Of a stretch of 64,000 bases of DNA, positions 9,499 to 18,167 are shown piece by piece. The stretch lies in assembly GCF_001425235.1 (NCBI RefSeq), contig NZ_LMEA01000013.1, positions 124,001 to 188,000 of the forward strand, read 5' to 3'. The notes beneath the pieces were generated by a model, which did not search any database, was not told the DNA's origin, and was given only the letters and a program-made list of their open reading frames with translations. Within the stretch, counting starts at the first letter, position 1. The number at the start of each line of letters is the position of its first letter. Origin of the DNA: Devosia sp. Root413D1 (GTDB lineage Bacteria > Pseudomonadota > Alphaproteobacteria > Rhizobiales > Devosiaceae). A program made the translations under genes and the position numbers.

Positions 9499-10429
9499 GC
9501 TGAAGCTCCCCCGTTTCGTCGGGATCGAGAACCGCGAACGCGCTGCCGCCATTGTGCCGGAGCGCTCGGTCTCCGGCCGCACCCTGGTGCTGCTGATCGC
9601 CATCATGACGTTCCTGTCGGGGGTGACGCTCGGCGGCGTGGTGCTGGTGCAGAAATCCGCCATCGCCTGGTCCTCCGATGTCGGCCGCGAGATGACCATC
9701 CAGATCCGCCCGGTCGAGGGCGAGGTGATGGATTCGAACCTCCGCACTGCGGTGGCGCTGGCCGAAGCCACGCCCGGTGTCGCCTCGGCGCGCGCCTTGA
9801 CGCTCGAAGAGAGCCAGAAACTGCTCGAGCCCTGGCTCGGCGCCGGCCTCGATCTCACCGCCATCGATATCCCCCGGCTGGTCGTCGTGCAGCTTGCCGA
9901 CCCCGCCGAGGCCGACGTGGACAAGCTGCAGCGCGACCTCTCCGCGGTGAAAGGCGCCAGCCTCGATACCCACGCCGCCTGGCGCCAGCAGCTCAATGTC
10001 ATGGCCGGCACCATCGTCGCATCGGGCCTCCTGGTGCTGACGCTGATCGTCGTCGCCACGGTGCTCGCCATCATCTTCGCCACGCGCGGCACCATGGCGT
10101 CGAACCGCGAGATCGTCGACGTGCTGCACTTCATCGGCGCCTCGAACAGCTTTATCGCCGGCGAGTTCCAGGGCCGCTTCCTCACCATCGGCTTCCGCGG
10201 CGGCATCTTCGGCGGCCTCGCAGCGTTACTGTTCTTCCTGCTGGTCGGCGTCGCCGCCGGCTCGATGGTGCCGCAGGAGGCCGGCCAGCAACTGGGCATC
10301 CTGTTCGGCCGCTTTGCGCTGGGCATCGACGGCATGTTCGGCATCCTCGCCGTGGTGCCGGTGATCGCCGCGCTGACCGCCATCACCTCGCGCATGACGG
10401 TGCGCCGCTTCCTGCAGAAGACATCCTGA
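9488..10429 (+). CDS. ftsX: Cell division protein FtsX
   Basis: A 313-residue permease-like protein with four membrane helices: about 30-50, then after a periplasmic domain near 175-198, 220-245 and 280-305. [20 protein letters not shown] is the conserved FtsX cytoplasmic loop. It starts with TTG at 9488, overlapping the ftsE end, so translation is coupled. It forms the membrane part of the FtsEX complex. Confidence 0.93.
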   Translation: MPIELKLPRFVGIENRERAAAIVPERSVSGRTLVLLIAIMTFLSGVTLGGVVLVQKSAIAWSSDVGREMTIQIRPVEGEVMDSNLRTAVALAEATPGVASARALTLEESQKLLEPWLGAGLDLTAIDIPRLVVVQLADPAEADVDKLQRDLSAVKGASLDTHAAWRQQLNVMAGTIVASGLLVLTLIVVATVLAIIFATRGTMASNREIVDVLHFIGASNSFIAGEFQGRFLTIGFRGGIFGGLAALLFFLLVGVAAGSMVPQEAGQQLGILFGRFALGIDGMFGILAVVPVIAALTAITSRMTVRRFLQKTS

Positions 10430-10444
10430 GCCTGGTGGCTGCTG

Positions 10445-10541
10445 CCACCCCCACCCTCAGTCCCTCCCCACAAGGGGGAGGGAGGCGATAGCTGCAGGTA
10501 TAGGGTGAGAGTGTCTGGGGAGGGATCAAGGGTGGGGGTGG
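10445..10541. repeat. CTCCCC/GGGGAG palindromic repeat, family B, copy 1
   Basis: Outer arms CCACCCCCACCCT and AGGGTGGGGGTGG (10445-10457 and 10529-10541) enclose a second pair, TCCCTCCCC and GGGGAGGGA. The element separates ftsX from the acyltransferase gene and could act as a terminator or mRNA-stabilising stem. Confidence 0.8.
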
Positions 10542-10617
10542 CCCCACGCGCCGATTTCTCGCTTGTTCGCCAGCGTCGTAGCAGGCACCCTCCGGCGCAA
10601 AACGGGGAGGATCGACT

Positions 10618-11439
10618 TTGCTCGGCCAGGCGTTGCGCTCGCTGCTGTTCTACGCGGTGTTCTACCTGCAGACCGTGGTGCTGGCGATCGTCGTCGGCAT
10701 CAGCGCGCTCTGGGGCCGCACCAGGTTTGGCTGGACGCTGGCGCTCTACTGGATCCACTCGCACATCCTGGCCTTGCGGCTCATCGCCGGCATCAAGACC
10801 GACGTTGAAGGAATCGAGAACATCCCCGATGGGCCCTGCATTATTGCCAGTAAGCACATGAGCGACTGGGACATCTTCGCGCTCTTGCCTGGTGCGCGGC
10901 GCCCCGCCTTCATTGCCAAGAAGGAGCTGATCGACATCCCGTTCTTCGGCCAGGCGGCAATGGCCTTCGACACCATCCGCGTCGATCGCTCGAAAGGCGG
11001 CGACGCCATCCCGCTGATGCTCTCCGACGCCCGCCGCTCGCTCGCCAACGGCGCCCGCATCATCATCTTCCCCGAAGGCACGCGCAAAGCGCCGCTCGAG
11101 CCCTACGATTATCGCTACGGCGTGGTCCGGCTCTATGAGGGCCTGAACATTCCGGTGGTGCCGGTGGCGCTCAACTCCGGCCTGTTCTGGGGCCGCAACA
11201 GCGTGCTGCTCTGGCCCGGCACCGCCCGGGCCCGGTTCCTCCCCGCCATCCCGCCCGGCCTCGCGGTCGAGGAGTTTCGCGGCCGCCTGATCGCGGCAAT
11301 CGAAGGCGAAACCAACCGCTTGATCCTTCAGGCCTATGATGAGGGCCTGAGCCGCCCGATCAGCCCCGAGCTGCGCGACCGGCTCGAGAAGCTGAAGCAA
11401 GGGATAGCGCCCGGACCACTCGAGACCACTACATCTTGA
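10618..11439 (+). CDS. 1-acyl-sn-glycerol-3-phosphate acyltransferase (PlsC family)
   Basis: A 273-residue membrane-bound acyltransferase that adds the second acyl chain in phosphatidate synthesis. The catalytic H-x4-D motif is KHMSDWD, and the substrate-binding block is FPEGTR. PVVPVALNSGLFWGR is the usual fourth block. Hydrophobic segments at about 5-30 anchor it in the inner membrane. The start is TTG at 10618, 7 bases behind GGGGAGG. The ftsEX-plsC order is typical of Hyphomicrobiales. Exact acyl specificity cannot be read. Confidence 0.88.
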   Translation: MLGQALRSLLFYAVFYLQTVVLAIVVGISALWGRTRFGWTLALYWIHSHILALRLIAGIKTDVEGIENIPDGPCIIASKHMSDWDIFALLPGARRPAFIAKKELIDIPFFGQAAMAFDTIRVDRSKGGDAIPLMLSDARRSLANGARIIIFPEGTRKAPLEPYDYRYGVVRLYEGLNIPVVPVALNSGLFWGRNSVLLWPGTARARFLPAIPPGLAVEEFRGRLIAAIEGETNRLILQAYDEGLSRPISPELRDRLEKLKQGIAPGPLETTTS

Positions 11440-11488
11440 CGGAATCAGCGACGCAGCCCATAGGTGTAGATGTCACGCCGGGCGGTGC

Positions 11489-11523
11489 TTGACATTTAGC
11501 TCAAATTTGTTCTATATTCGTTC
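11489..11523 (+). promoter_or_regulatory. Sigma-70-like promoter with overlapping LexA-type box
   Basis: TTGACA at 11489-11494 and TATATT at 11513-11518 are separated by 18 bases. A GTTC-N7-GTTC sequence (11509-11523), the alphaproteobacterial LexA operator form, covers the -10 element exactly. This arrangement would let LexA block polymerase until DNA damage. Both are direct sequence matches; LexA binding is inferred. Confidence 0.72.
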
Positions 11524-11554
11524 TCTTTCGCCTTGTATCGAAGGAGCCGGGGGC

Positions 11555-11899
11555 ATGGTGCCGACACTCGATCGTACGCTGCTGCAGCATGCCACCGCGC
11601 ATCCGGTGAACTGGCGCGGCCGCTCAGGCCGTTTCTACGCGCTCGAGCCGCTGCGCTTCGACGATTTCAGCTTCAAGGCCGATGAGCTCTACCTGATCGC
11701 GCTCGGCCCGCACGTCATGTGGGCGGGCGGCGCTGCCGATCTCGTCGAAGACCCGGTAAGCCGCGCCCGCTTCCGCCTCGCCATGGATTGCGCCGACCGC
11801 GTCTTCCACGTCGAAACCAGCGCCGACGCCATCGAACGGCTCACCGTGGTGTGGGATCTCGAAGGCGCCGAACCGATCATCGGGCTAAGCGCCGCCTGA
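11555..11899 (+). CDS. Small orphan protein, putative SOS-regulated
   Basis: A 114-residue soluble protein I do not recognise. The ATG at 11555 lies 8 bases after AAGGAG. It begins VPTLDRTLLQHATAHPVNW and contains GRFYALEPLRFDDF and the stretch CADRVFHVETS; there is no membrane segment, signal peptide or clear catalytic motif. Codon use and GC resemble its neighbours, so it looks native. The upstream LexA-type box suggests a role in DNA damage response or damage checkpoint, but nothing in the protein itself proves this. Family B repeat copy 2 follows the stop. Confidence 0.75.
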   Translation: MVPTLDRTLLQHATAHPVNWRGRSGRFYALEPLRFDDFSFKADELYLIALGPHVMWAGGAADLVEDPVSRARFRLAMDCADRVFHVETSADAIERLTVVWDLEGAEPIIGLSAA

Positions 11900-11912
11900 G
11901 GACAACCGAGAG

Positions 11913-12119
11913 AGACGGCCCCGTCCCATCCTCCCCCATGAAGGGGGAGGTGCCGCACCTGTGCGTGGGGCACGATTTCGTCGAAAGCACCAACCTTCCT
12001 TCACCTCCCCCTTTATGGGGAACTTCGAGCCGTCCCGAAGGGTAAATCGCTCCGGTGGAGCGATTTGAGGGGAGAAGGCCATGAGAGCTACGCTCGAATG
12101 GCGAGGGAGGGGGCCGTCT
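11913..12119. repeat. CTCCCC/GGGGAG palindromic repeat, family B, copy 2
   Basis: Outer arms AGACGGCCCC (11913-11922) and GGGGCCGTCT (12110-12119) enclose several CTCCCCC/GGGGGAG hairpins, plus an inner stem AAATCGCTCC/GGAGCGATTT near 12045-12068. The element fills the gap between the small SOS-like gene and the convergent ChaC gene. Confidence 0.78.
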
Positions 12120-12133
12120 GCTGCAGTCAGCCC

Positions 12134-12688
12134 CTAGACCCCCGCCACCACCGGCACATCCGTGCCGTTCAGCGCCGCCACCACCTCGTCGAGATAGCGG
12201 TCGCTGATCCCGAGCTCATGCAGCTTGCGTGCTGTTTCCAGCACATATTCCGGGTTGGCGCCGGACTCGCCCACCCCGGCGCGCACGATCCGCACCTGCT
12301 CGGCAATGGCGAGCTTGCCCGCATATTGCAGGTGCCGCGTGTCAGCGAGGAAGGCCAGCGACGGCACCAGGTCGCCATCGGCGAGTTCGATCTGCCGCGT
12401 CGCCTCGCGGTAGACGCCGCGATCCATCTCGCGCTCGCTGAGATAGGCGTGCACCCCGTCCCACTCCGCATCATCAACCTCGAACGCCATGCCACGGCAC
12501 GAGCCGCCCGGCATCAGTCCGAACACCAGCCCCGGCTGCGCCTCGGTGCCGCGATGCCGGTAGGAGTAGACGCAGAGCCGGCGATGCACGCCGCGCAGCA
12601 GCGCCGGCATCTGCCGGAGGAAGGCAAAGCCCGGCCGCCAGATCAACGAGCCATAGCCGAACACCCAATGCGTTGAATTCTGCTGCAC
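12134..12688 (-). CDS. Gamma-glutamylcyclotransferase, ChaC family
   Basis: A 184-residue cytosolic enzyme predicted to cleave glutathione into 5-oxoproline and Cys-Gly. It has the canonical loop VFGYGSLIWRPG, then GGSCRGMAFEV, the Glu-bearing GVYREAT and the C-terminal NPEYVLETARKLHELGI. The start is GTG at 12688. It is divergent from the DUF2125 gene across 72 bases. A degenerate paralog lies at 2313-3041. Confidence 0.88.
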   Translation of the reverse strand: MQQNSTHWVFGYGSLIWRPGFAFLRQMPALLRGVHRRLCVYSYRHRGTEAQPGLVFGLMPGGSCRGMAFEVDDAEWDGVHAYLSEREMDRGVYREATRQIELADGDLVPSLAFLADTRHLQYAGKLAIAEQVRIVRAGVGESGANPEYVLETARKLHELGISDRYLDEVVAALNGTDVPVVAGV

Positions 12689-12760
12689 GAAACGTCCACT
12701 CGCCTTGCCGCGGTCACGTTCCTACCGATACGGTCCGCGCCGCGCAATCGGTGCGCCGGA

Positions 12761-13783
12761 ATGGGAGACCTGACGTTGCGGAAGTTCATGTGGCTCGCCA
12801 TCGCGGTGGTCGTCCTGGTCGGGCTGTGGACCGCCGGTTGGCTCTGGGCCGCCGGTGAGGCAACGCGGCAAGTCAGGCTCCTGGCTGAAGCCGACGGCGA
12901 AACCGCGCCGAAGCTCACCTGCGGCACCTTTGACGTCTCCGGCTTCCCGTTCCGCTTCGACCTCGAATGCCTCGACGCTACCCTGGTCGATCGGGACCTC
13001 ACGGCCAGTTTCGCCGGTCTCAAGGGTTCGGTGCTGGTCTACGCGCCATCGCACCTGATCTTCTCGGCAAAGGCGCCGTTCAGCCTTGCCGACGCCTTTT
13101 CGGGCAGCCAGCGCCGGCTCGATTTCGGCGCCATGGAAGGCAGCCTGCGGCTCACCTCAACCGACCTGATGCGCGGCCTCAGCGGCGAAGGCTGGCGCAT
13201 CGCCCGCTTCTCACTGGTGGCCGATGATCTGGTGCTGACCGATACCGTCGCCGGCGAGATCGTCGAGGCGCGCAGCAAGCACCTCGAAGCGCACCTGCTC
13301 GATGTCCCCGAACTGCACGACAAGGCCGCCGGCACTGCAGCGCTCCGCGGCTACCTCTCGACCACGGCGCTGGACCTGCCAGGGCTGCAGGTCGCAGCCG
13401 CCGACACCAGCGCCGAAGTCGAGCTCACCGCCATACCTGACGATCTTCGCGCCTTCGGTGAGCCCGACGCGCTGCGTCGCTGGCAAGCGGCCGGCGGGGC
13501 GCTGACTCTGACCAAACTGGCCGGCAGCCAGCCACAGCCCGACGAGCGCTTCGAGATCTCAGGCACGCTGAAGCTCAATGGCGGCGGCTACCCGGAGGGC
13601 GAGATCAGCTACACCACCAAGGGTGTGCTCGATCGCTTCGCCCAGTTCCTGCCGGTGATGCAACTCGCCATGCTGCGCGGCGCCCCCAATGCCGATGGCA
13701 GCTTCCACAACAGCCTCACCATCACCGATGGCCAGGTGAAACTGCTCGCCGTGCCTTTTGCACAGTTGCTGCCGCTGTTCTGA
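12761..13783 (+). CDS. DUF2125 envelope protein
   Basis: A 340-residue protein with an N-terminal signal-anchor (FMWLAIAVVVLVGLW) and a long periplasmic beta-rich domain. CGTFDVSGFPFRFDLEC is the hallmark stretch of DUF2125; the fold resembles AsmA-like lipid-binding repeats. The ATG at 12761 is used here, but a TTG at 12776 lies 8 bases behind GGGAG and would give a cleaner signal sequence. Gene order ChaC/DUF2125/tyrC/hisC is conserved in Hyphomicrobiales. No biochemical role is established. Confidence 0.82.
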   Translation: MGDLTLRKFMWLAIAVVVLVGLWTAGWLWAAGEATRQVRLLAEADGETAPKLTCGTFDVSGFPFRFDLECLDATLVDRDLTASFAGLKGSVLVYAPSHLIFSAKAPFSLADAFSGSQRRLDFGAMEGSLRLTSTDLMRGLSGEGWRIARFSLVADDLVLTDTVAGEIVEARSKHLEAHLLDVPELHDKAAGTAALRGYLSTTALDLPGLQVAAADTSAEVELTAIPDDLRAFGEPDALRRWQAAGGALTLTKLAGSQPQPDERFEISGTLKLNGGGYPEGEISYTTKGVLDRFAQFLPVMQLAMLRGAPNADGSFHNSLTITDGQVKLLAVPFAQLLPLF

Positions 13784-13805
13784 CGCCTTGCGTCATCGCG
13801 CCTGC

Positions 13806-13932
13806 GGCCCCACCCCCTCCCAGCCTCCCCCATCAAGGGGGAGGTGCGGGCCGGTGGATTTTCCCTGGATCTCGCCCCAAGCACCGAACGGCACCTCCCC
13901 CTTGATGGGGGAGGATGGGAGGGGGCGGGGCC
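13806..13932. repeat. CTCCCC/GGGGAG palindromic repeat, family B, copy 3
   Basis: Long inverted arms: GGCCCCACCCCCTCCCAGCC at the left and the near-complement ending GGGGCGGGGCC at the right. Inner CCTCCCCCATCAAGGGGGAGG and CCTCCCCCTTGATGGGGGAGG hairpins are themselves palindromic. It separates the convergent DUF2125 and tyrC genes. Confidence 0.82.
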
Positions 13933-13974
13933 AAGAGCACAAACCTCAGAAACTAGGCTGCAGTGGCGGAAGCA

Positions 13975-14958
13975 TCAGGCGTCCTCGCCGCCGCCATGCT
14001 CGCGCACCATCACTGGCGACACGTCGGTCGGCGGGACCACGGCCGCTTCCGGCGTGCCGTGCGGGCGGCCGAAATCGGGGGCCGCGGTTTCCTGGCCGGC
14101 GGTGATGATCGAGCGACGGATCGCGCGGGTGCGGGTGAACAGCGCCTGCATGCCTTCGCCATCGCCGACCCGCACCATGCGCTGCAGGCTCGATAGATCC
14201 TCGAGGAAACGCCCGAGCATTTCCAGCACCGCCTCGCGGTTGGTGAGGAACACGTCGCGCCACATCACCGGGTCACTGGCGGCAATACGGGTGAAATCTC
14301 TGAATCCCGAGGCCGAGAACTTGATCACCTCTGATTGCGTTGCCGCCTCCAGATCCGCGACCGTGCCGACAATATTGTAGGCGATGAGGTGCGGCACATG
14401 GCTGGTGATCGCCAGCACCAGGTCGTGGTGCGCGGCATCCATCACTTCGACGTTCGAGCCGAGCGCGCCCCAGAACGACACCAGCCGGTCGACCGCCACC
14501 GCATCCACCTCCGGCTTCGGAGTCAGCACGCACCAGCGCCCGACGAACAGGTCGGGGAAGCCGGCCGATGGGCCGGAATGCTCGGTACCGGCAATGGGGT
14601 GGCCGGGGATGAAGTGCACGCCCGCCGGAACCATCGGCTCCAGCGCCTTCATCACCTGGCCCTTAACCGAACCGACATCGGAGAGGATGGCGCCTGGCGC
14701 CAGGCGCCCGCTGATCTGCTGCATCACATCGGCATAGACGCCGACCGGAGTGCACAGGATGACGAGATCGGCGCCCTCGACCGCCTCGGCGGCGTCGAGC
14801 GTATAGATGTCGCCCAGCCCCAGCGCCCGCGCCTCCTCGAGCGTCGCCGACTTGCGCGTGGTGATGGCGATGGTTTTGGCGAGGCCCTTGAGCTTCACCG
14901 CCCGGGCGATGGACGAGCCGATCAGGCCGATGCCGATAAGCGTCAGTTTTTCGAACAT
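13975..14958 (-). CDS. tyrC: Prephenate/arogenate dehydrogenase
   Basis: A 327-residue NAD(P)-dependent dehydrogenase of tyrosine synthesis. The Rossmann motif GIGLIGSSIARAV is at the N-terminus, followed by DLVILCTPVG, DVGSVKG and the substrate-site GHPIAGTEHSGP. No chorismate mutase domain is fused. It overlaps the hisC stop by one base (TGATG). HisC-type transaminases can aminate prephenate, so the pair fits a tyrosine module; cyclohexadienyl breadth cannot be decided from sequence. Confidence 0.9.
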   Translation of the reverse strand: MFEKLTLIGIGLIGSSIARAVKLKGLAKTIAITTRKSATLEEARALGLGDIYTLDAAEAVEGADLVILCTPVGVYADVMQQISGRLAPGAILSDVGSVKGQVMKALEPMVPAGVHFIPGHPIAGTEHSGPSAGFPDLFVGRWCVLTPKPEVDAVAVDRLVSFWGALGSNVEVMDAAHHDLVLAITSHVPHLIAYNIVGTVADLEAATQSEVIKFSASGFRDFTRIAASDPVMWRDVFLTNREAVLEMLGRFLEDLSSLQRMVRVGDGEGMQALFTRTRAIRRSIITAGQETAAPDFGRPHGTPEAAVVPPTDVSPVMVREHGGGEDA

Positions 14959-16064
14959 CAGTTGCTTGCCCCCGGCGCCCCGAACGCCTTCAGAATTTCC
15001 ACCACGGCGCGCATATGCTCCTCGAGCCCGATGGAGATGCGTAAGCCGTCGGGTATGCCATAGCCATGCATTTCGCGCACCAACAGGCCCTTATCGCGCA
15101 GCGCGGCGAACGCCGCCTTCGCCGTCGCCACGTCTTCGAACAGCGCCAGAATGAAGTTGCCCTGGCTCGGCGGCACCCGGATGGCGTTCGACTGGAGCGC
15201 CCCGGTGAGCCAGCTGCGCCAGCGTGCATTATGTTCGCGCAGCCTGGCGGTGAACGCGACATCGCGCGCCGCGGCGGCGGCCGCCGCTTGTCCCGACAGC
15301 GACACGTTGAACGGCCCGCGGATGCGGTTGACCGCGTCGACGACGTGATCGGGTCCATACATCCAGCCCACCCGCTCGCCGGCAATGCCCATCTTCGAGA
15401 AGGTGCGCACCATCACCACATTGTCCGAGGCGTTCACCAGGTCGATGCCTTCAGCGTAATCCTCGGCGGTGACGTATTCCGCATAGGCGCTGTCGAGGAC
15501 GAACAGGATGTCCGGCCGGAGCCCGCGCTGCAGCCGCTCGACTTCCGCTGCCGGCAGGTAGCTGCCGGTCGGGTTGTTCGGGTTGGCGAGGAACAGCATG
15601 CGGGTGCGCGGCGTCACCGCGGCAAGCAGCGCGTCGACATCGGCCCGGTAGTCGGTCTCGGGCACCATGATGATCTCGGCCGAGGCGCCGCGGGTGATGA
15701 TCGGGTAGACGTTGAAGCCATACTGGCTCATCACCGCTTCGTCGCCCTCGCCGAGATAGACCTGGGCGAGGAGGTGGAGGATGTCGTCCGAGCCAAAACC
15801 GCAGACGATGCGGTCCGGCGCCAGCCCGTGCACCTCGCCCAGCGCCATGCGCAGATCGCGCGACGAGCCTTCCGGGTAAATCTCGATCCGACCAGCCGCC
15901 TCGCGCACCGCTTCGATCGCCTTGGGGCTGGCCCCCAGCGGCGACTCGTTGGCCGAGAGCTTGACCAGCTTGACGCCGGCGGGCGTGTCGGAACGGCCCG
16001 GGACATAGGGCGCGATCTTCAGGATGCCGGGCTGCGGGACGGGGCGTTTGGGCGTGTCGGTCAT
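14958..16064 (-). CDS. hisC: Histidinol-phosphate / aromatic aminotransferase
   Basis: A 368-residue fold-type I PLP aminotransferase. LSANESPLG, NPNNPTGSYLP and the PLP-lysine block TFSKMGIAGERVGW (S-K with the downstream Arg) identify the HisC family, and RISIGLEEHM closes the protein. It is coupled to tyrC, so it may act on phenylpyruvate or prephenate as well as imidazole acetol phosphate. The ATG at 16064 begins TDTPKRPVPQPGI; longer in-frame extensions run back into the divergent monooxygenase gene region. Confidence 0.9.
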   Translation of the reverse strand: MTDTPKRPVPQPGILKIAPYVPGRSDTPAGVKLVKLSANESPLGASPKAIEAVREAAGRIEIYPEGSSRDLRMALGEVHGLAPDRIVCGFGSDDILHLLAQVYLGEGDEAVMSQYGFNVYPIITRGASAEIIMVPETDYRADVDALLAAVTPRTRMLFLANPNNPTGSYLPAAEVERLQRGLRPDILFVLDSAYAEYVTAEDYAEGIDLVNASDNVVMVRTFSKMGIAGERVGWMYGPDHVVDAVNRIRGPFNVSLSGQAAAAAAARDVAFTARLREHNARWRSWLTGALQSNAIRVPPSQGNFILALFEDVATAKAAFAALRDKGLLVREMHGYGIPDGLRISIGLEEHMRAVVEILKAFGAPGASN

Positions 16065-16203
16065 GTCTGAGGGGGAAGCCGGGTCAAAAATCGGCCGGAC
16101 CATAGGGGATGGCGCCCACGCTTGCAAAGGAATCCCGGCCCCAGTTGCCCCGACATCTGCTAGGATAGGGCGCGGCGTACTTGTCGAGACGGAGGAGGAT
16201 CCG

Positions 16204-16530
16204 ATGACGGCAATGAACATCGTGCATATGCGGGTAAAGCCCGGCCGCGAGGAGGAGTTCATCGCCCTCCACCGCGATATCGTCAGCTCGGACATGGCGG
16301 GCCTCCGCAATTTCTGGGTGGTCAAGACCGGTGAGCGCGACTTCTGTGTCGTCGGCGACTGGGCGGAGATGAGCAATCTGGTGCAGTCCCGGCCCCAGAT
16401 GATCGCCATGCTCGACCGCTTCCGCGGGCTGCTCGAGGACCTTGGCGGCGGCCGAGGCGTCACCGAGCCCTGGTCGGGCGAGGTCGCGGTCCATCTGAGG
16501 CCGGAAATGAACGTCGAGAGCGCGCTCTAG
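16204..16530 (+). CDS. Antibiotic biosynthesis monooxygenase-like dimeric barrel protein
   Basis: A 108-residue protein of the ferredoxin-like ABM fold: NIVHMRVKPGREEEFIALH at the start, then a central strand ending NFWVVKT. These small dimers include quinol monooxygenases and many of unknown function. The ATG at 16204 follows GGAGGAGGA. It is divergent from hisC and ends 22 bases before the convergent methyltransferase gene. No substrate can be named. Confidence 0.7.
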   Translation: MTAMNIVHMRVKPGREEEFIALHRDIVSSDMAGLRNFWVVKTGERDFCVVGDWAEMSNLVQSRPQMIAMLDRFRGLLEDLGGGRGVTEPWSGEVAVHLRPEMNVESAL

Positions 16531-16552
16531 GCCAACGCAAGAATGCGCCTCG

Positions 16553-17296
16553 TCAGCGCTCTCGCGGCAGCTTCATCGCCGCCTGCGGCGCGAGGGCCGG
16601 CACCTTGATCAGCCGCTCGGCTTTCTTTCGCCGCGGCACCGCCGGGAACAGCTCCTTGCGGGCCAGCACGCAGTGGACGCCTGCAAAGGTTGGCCCGAAC
16701 ATCCGGCCGGCCCGCTCGAAAAAGCGCGTCGATTTGAGCACCAGCGCGTGCTGCGACGGCGGCACATAGAGCGCGTCGCGCCATTGCTCGGGCACGAAGC
16801 TGTGGTCGCGCAGCAACCGCTCCAGCTGCCCGCGCGAGAACGGGTGTCCGTCGCCGAAGGGCGTCGTGTCGATCGACGACCAGGTGCCGCGGCGTTTCGG
16901 CACCACGACGATCAGCCGCGCATTGGGCGCCGAAACCCGCCACAGCTCGCGCATCAGTTCTTCAGTGTCGCTCACATGCTCGAAGGCATGCACCGCAATG
17001 ATCAGGTCGACGGCGGCATCGGTGAGCGGCAGTTCCAGCGGGTCGCAGAGTACGGTATGCGACGGGCCCTCGCGCGGCCAGGCCGAAGCGCCCTGCCGGG
17101 CCGGCATCACAGCGATCACCCGTTCGGCCTTTTCCAGGGTGAAGCGCATATAGGGCGTGGCAAAGCCCAGCCCGAGCACCCGCAAGCCCCGCACATTGCC
17201 GGCAAAGCGCAGCACCTCCTCGCGCAGCAGGGCGCGGGAGATCTTTCCCAGGGGCGACTTGTAGAAGCCGATCAGCCGCTCGACATGCGAGGTCAT
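16553..17296 (-). CDS. Class I SAM-dependent methyltransferase
   Basis: A 247-residue methyltransferase. VLGLGFATPYMRF takes the place of the glycine-rich SAM motif I, and DLIIAVHAFEHVSD is the methyltransferase type 11 core. The C-terminus (about 210-247) is basic and proline-rich. It is divergent from gloB, a pairing seen widely in Hyphomicrobiales, but the substrate is not known. Confidence 0.85.
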   Translation of the reverse strand: MTSHVERLIGFYKSPLGKISRALLREEVLRFAGNVRGLRVLGLGFATPYMRFTLEKAERVIAVMPARQGASAWPREGPSHTVLCDPLELPLTDAAVDLIIAVHAFEHVSDTEELMRELWRVSAPNARLIVVVPKRRGTWSSIDTTPFGDGHPFSRGQLERLLRDHSFVPEQWRDALYVPPSQHALVLKSTRFFERAGRMFGPTFAGVHCVLARKELFPAVPRRKKAERLIKVPALAPQAAMKLPRER

Positions 17297-17387
17297 GGCG
17301 TTGTCCGAAAACCTTCTCTAGTTTCTGTCATGCTTCGCTGCCGCATGCCACCCGCGCGGCGCGCGCCTGACCCGGAGACTCCCCCAC

Positions 17388-18164
17388 GTGCCCCTCTTGA
17401 TCGACACCTTCCTCTGCCGTTCCGACAATTTCGGCTACCTCGTCCACGATGTCGCCAGCGGCCGCACCGCCGCGATCGACGCGCCGGACGCCAAGGCCAT
17501 CAAGGAAGCGCTGCAGCGCCGCGGCTGGAAGCTGACCGACCTGTTCATCACCCATCACCACACCGACCACGTCGAAGGCATTCCGGCCCTCAAGCGTGAA
17601 TATGGGGTGCGCGTCGTCGGTCCCAAGGCCGAGGCTTCGAAGATCCTCGGGCTCGAGGTGCTGGTCTCGGCCAGCGATACCGTGTCGCTTGGCGATACCG
17701 ACTTCATCGTCATCGAGACCCCGGGCCATACGCTGGGACACATCGTCTATTACGACCCGTCCGGCCGGCACCTGTTCTCCGCCGATGCACTGTTCTCGCT
17801 CGGCGTCGGCCGCATGTTCGAGGGCAAGCCCGGCCCGATGTGGAACGGCCTCGAGGAGTTGCGCGCCCTGCCCGACGATACGCTGGTCTATCCGGGCCAC
17901 GAATACACCGCCTCGAACGCCGCCTTTGCCCTGAGCGTCGACCCGAAGAACCCGGCGCTCAACATCCGCGCCGCCGAGGTCAAGCGCATGGTCGAGGCCG
18001 GCAAGTACACCATTCCGGTGACGCTGGGGCTCGAAAAGGCCAGCAACCCGTTCCTCCGCGCCGATCAGCCGGTACTGGCCAAGGCCATGGGGCTTGCCGC
18101 CGATGCGGAACCCGCCAAGGTGTTCGCCGCTTTACGCAAGGCCAAGGACGAATTCAAAGGGTAG
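17388..18164 (+). CDS. gloB: Hydroxyacylglutathione hydrolase (glyoxalase II)
   Basis: A 258-residue metallo-beta-lactamase-fold enzyme that hydrolyses S-lactoylglutathione, the second step of methylglyoxal detoxification. Metal ligands are in THHHTDH, PGHTLGH and FSADALFSLGVGR, and GHEYTASN is the GloB-specific block. The C-terminal domain binds glutathione. The start is GTG at 17388. The window also holds mgsA, which makes methylglyoxal, and two ChaC genes that consume glutathione. Confidence 0.93.
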   Translation: MPLLIDTFLCRSDNFGYLVHDVASGRTAAIDAPDAKAIKEALQRRGWKLTDLFITHHHTDHVEGIPALKREYGVRVVGPKAEASKILGLEVLVSASDTVSLGDTDFIVIETPGHTLGHIVYYDPSGRHLFSADALFSLGVGRMFEGKPGPMWNGLEELRALPDDTLVYPGHEYTASNAAFALSVDPKNPALNIRAAEVKRMVEAGKYTIPVTLGLEKASNPFLRADQPVLAKAMGLAADAEPAKVFAALRKAKDEFKG

Positions 18165-18167
18165 CGG

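Noticed and set aside
9061-11400. 779-codon leftward frame opposite ftsEX and the acyltransferase gene
   Set aside because: Shadow of three real genes in the opposite frame, crossing an intergenic repeat.
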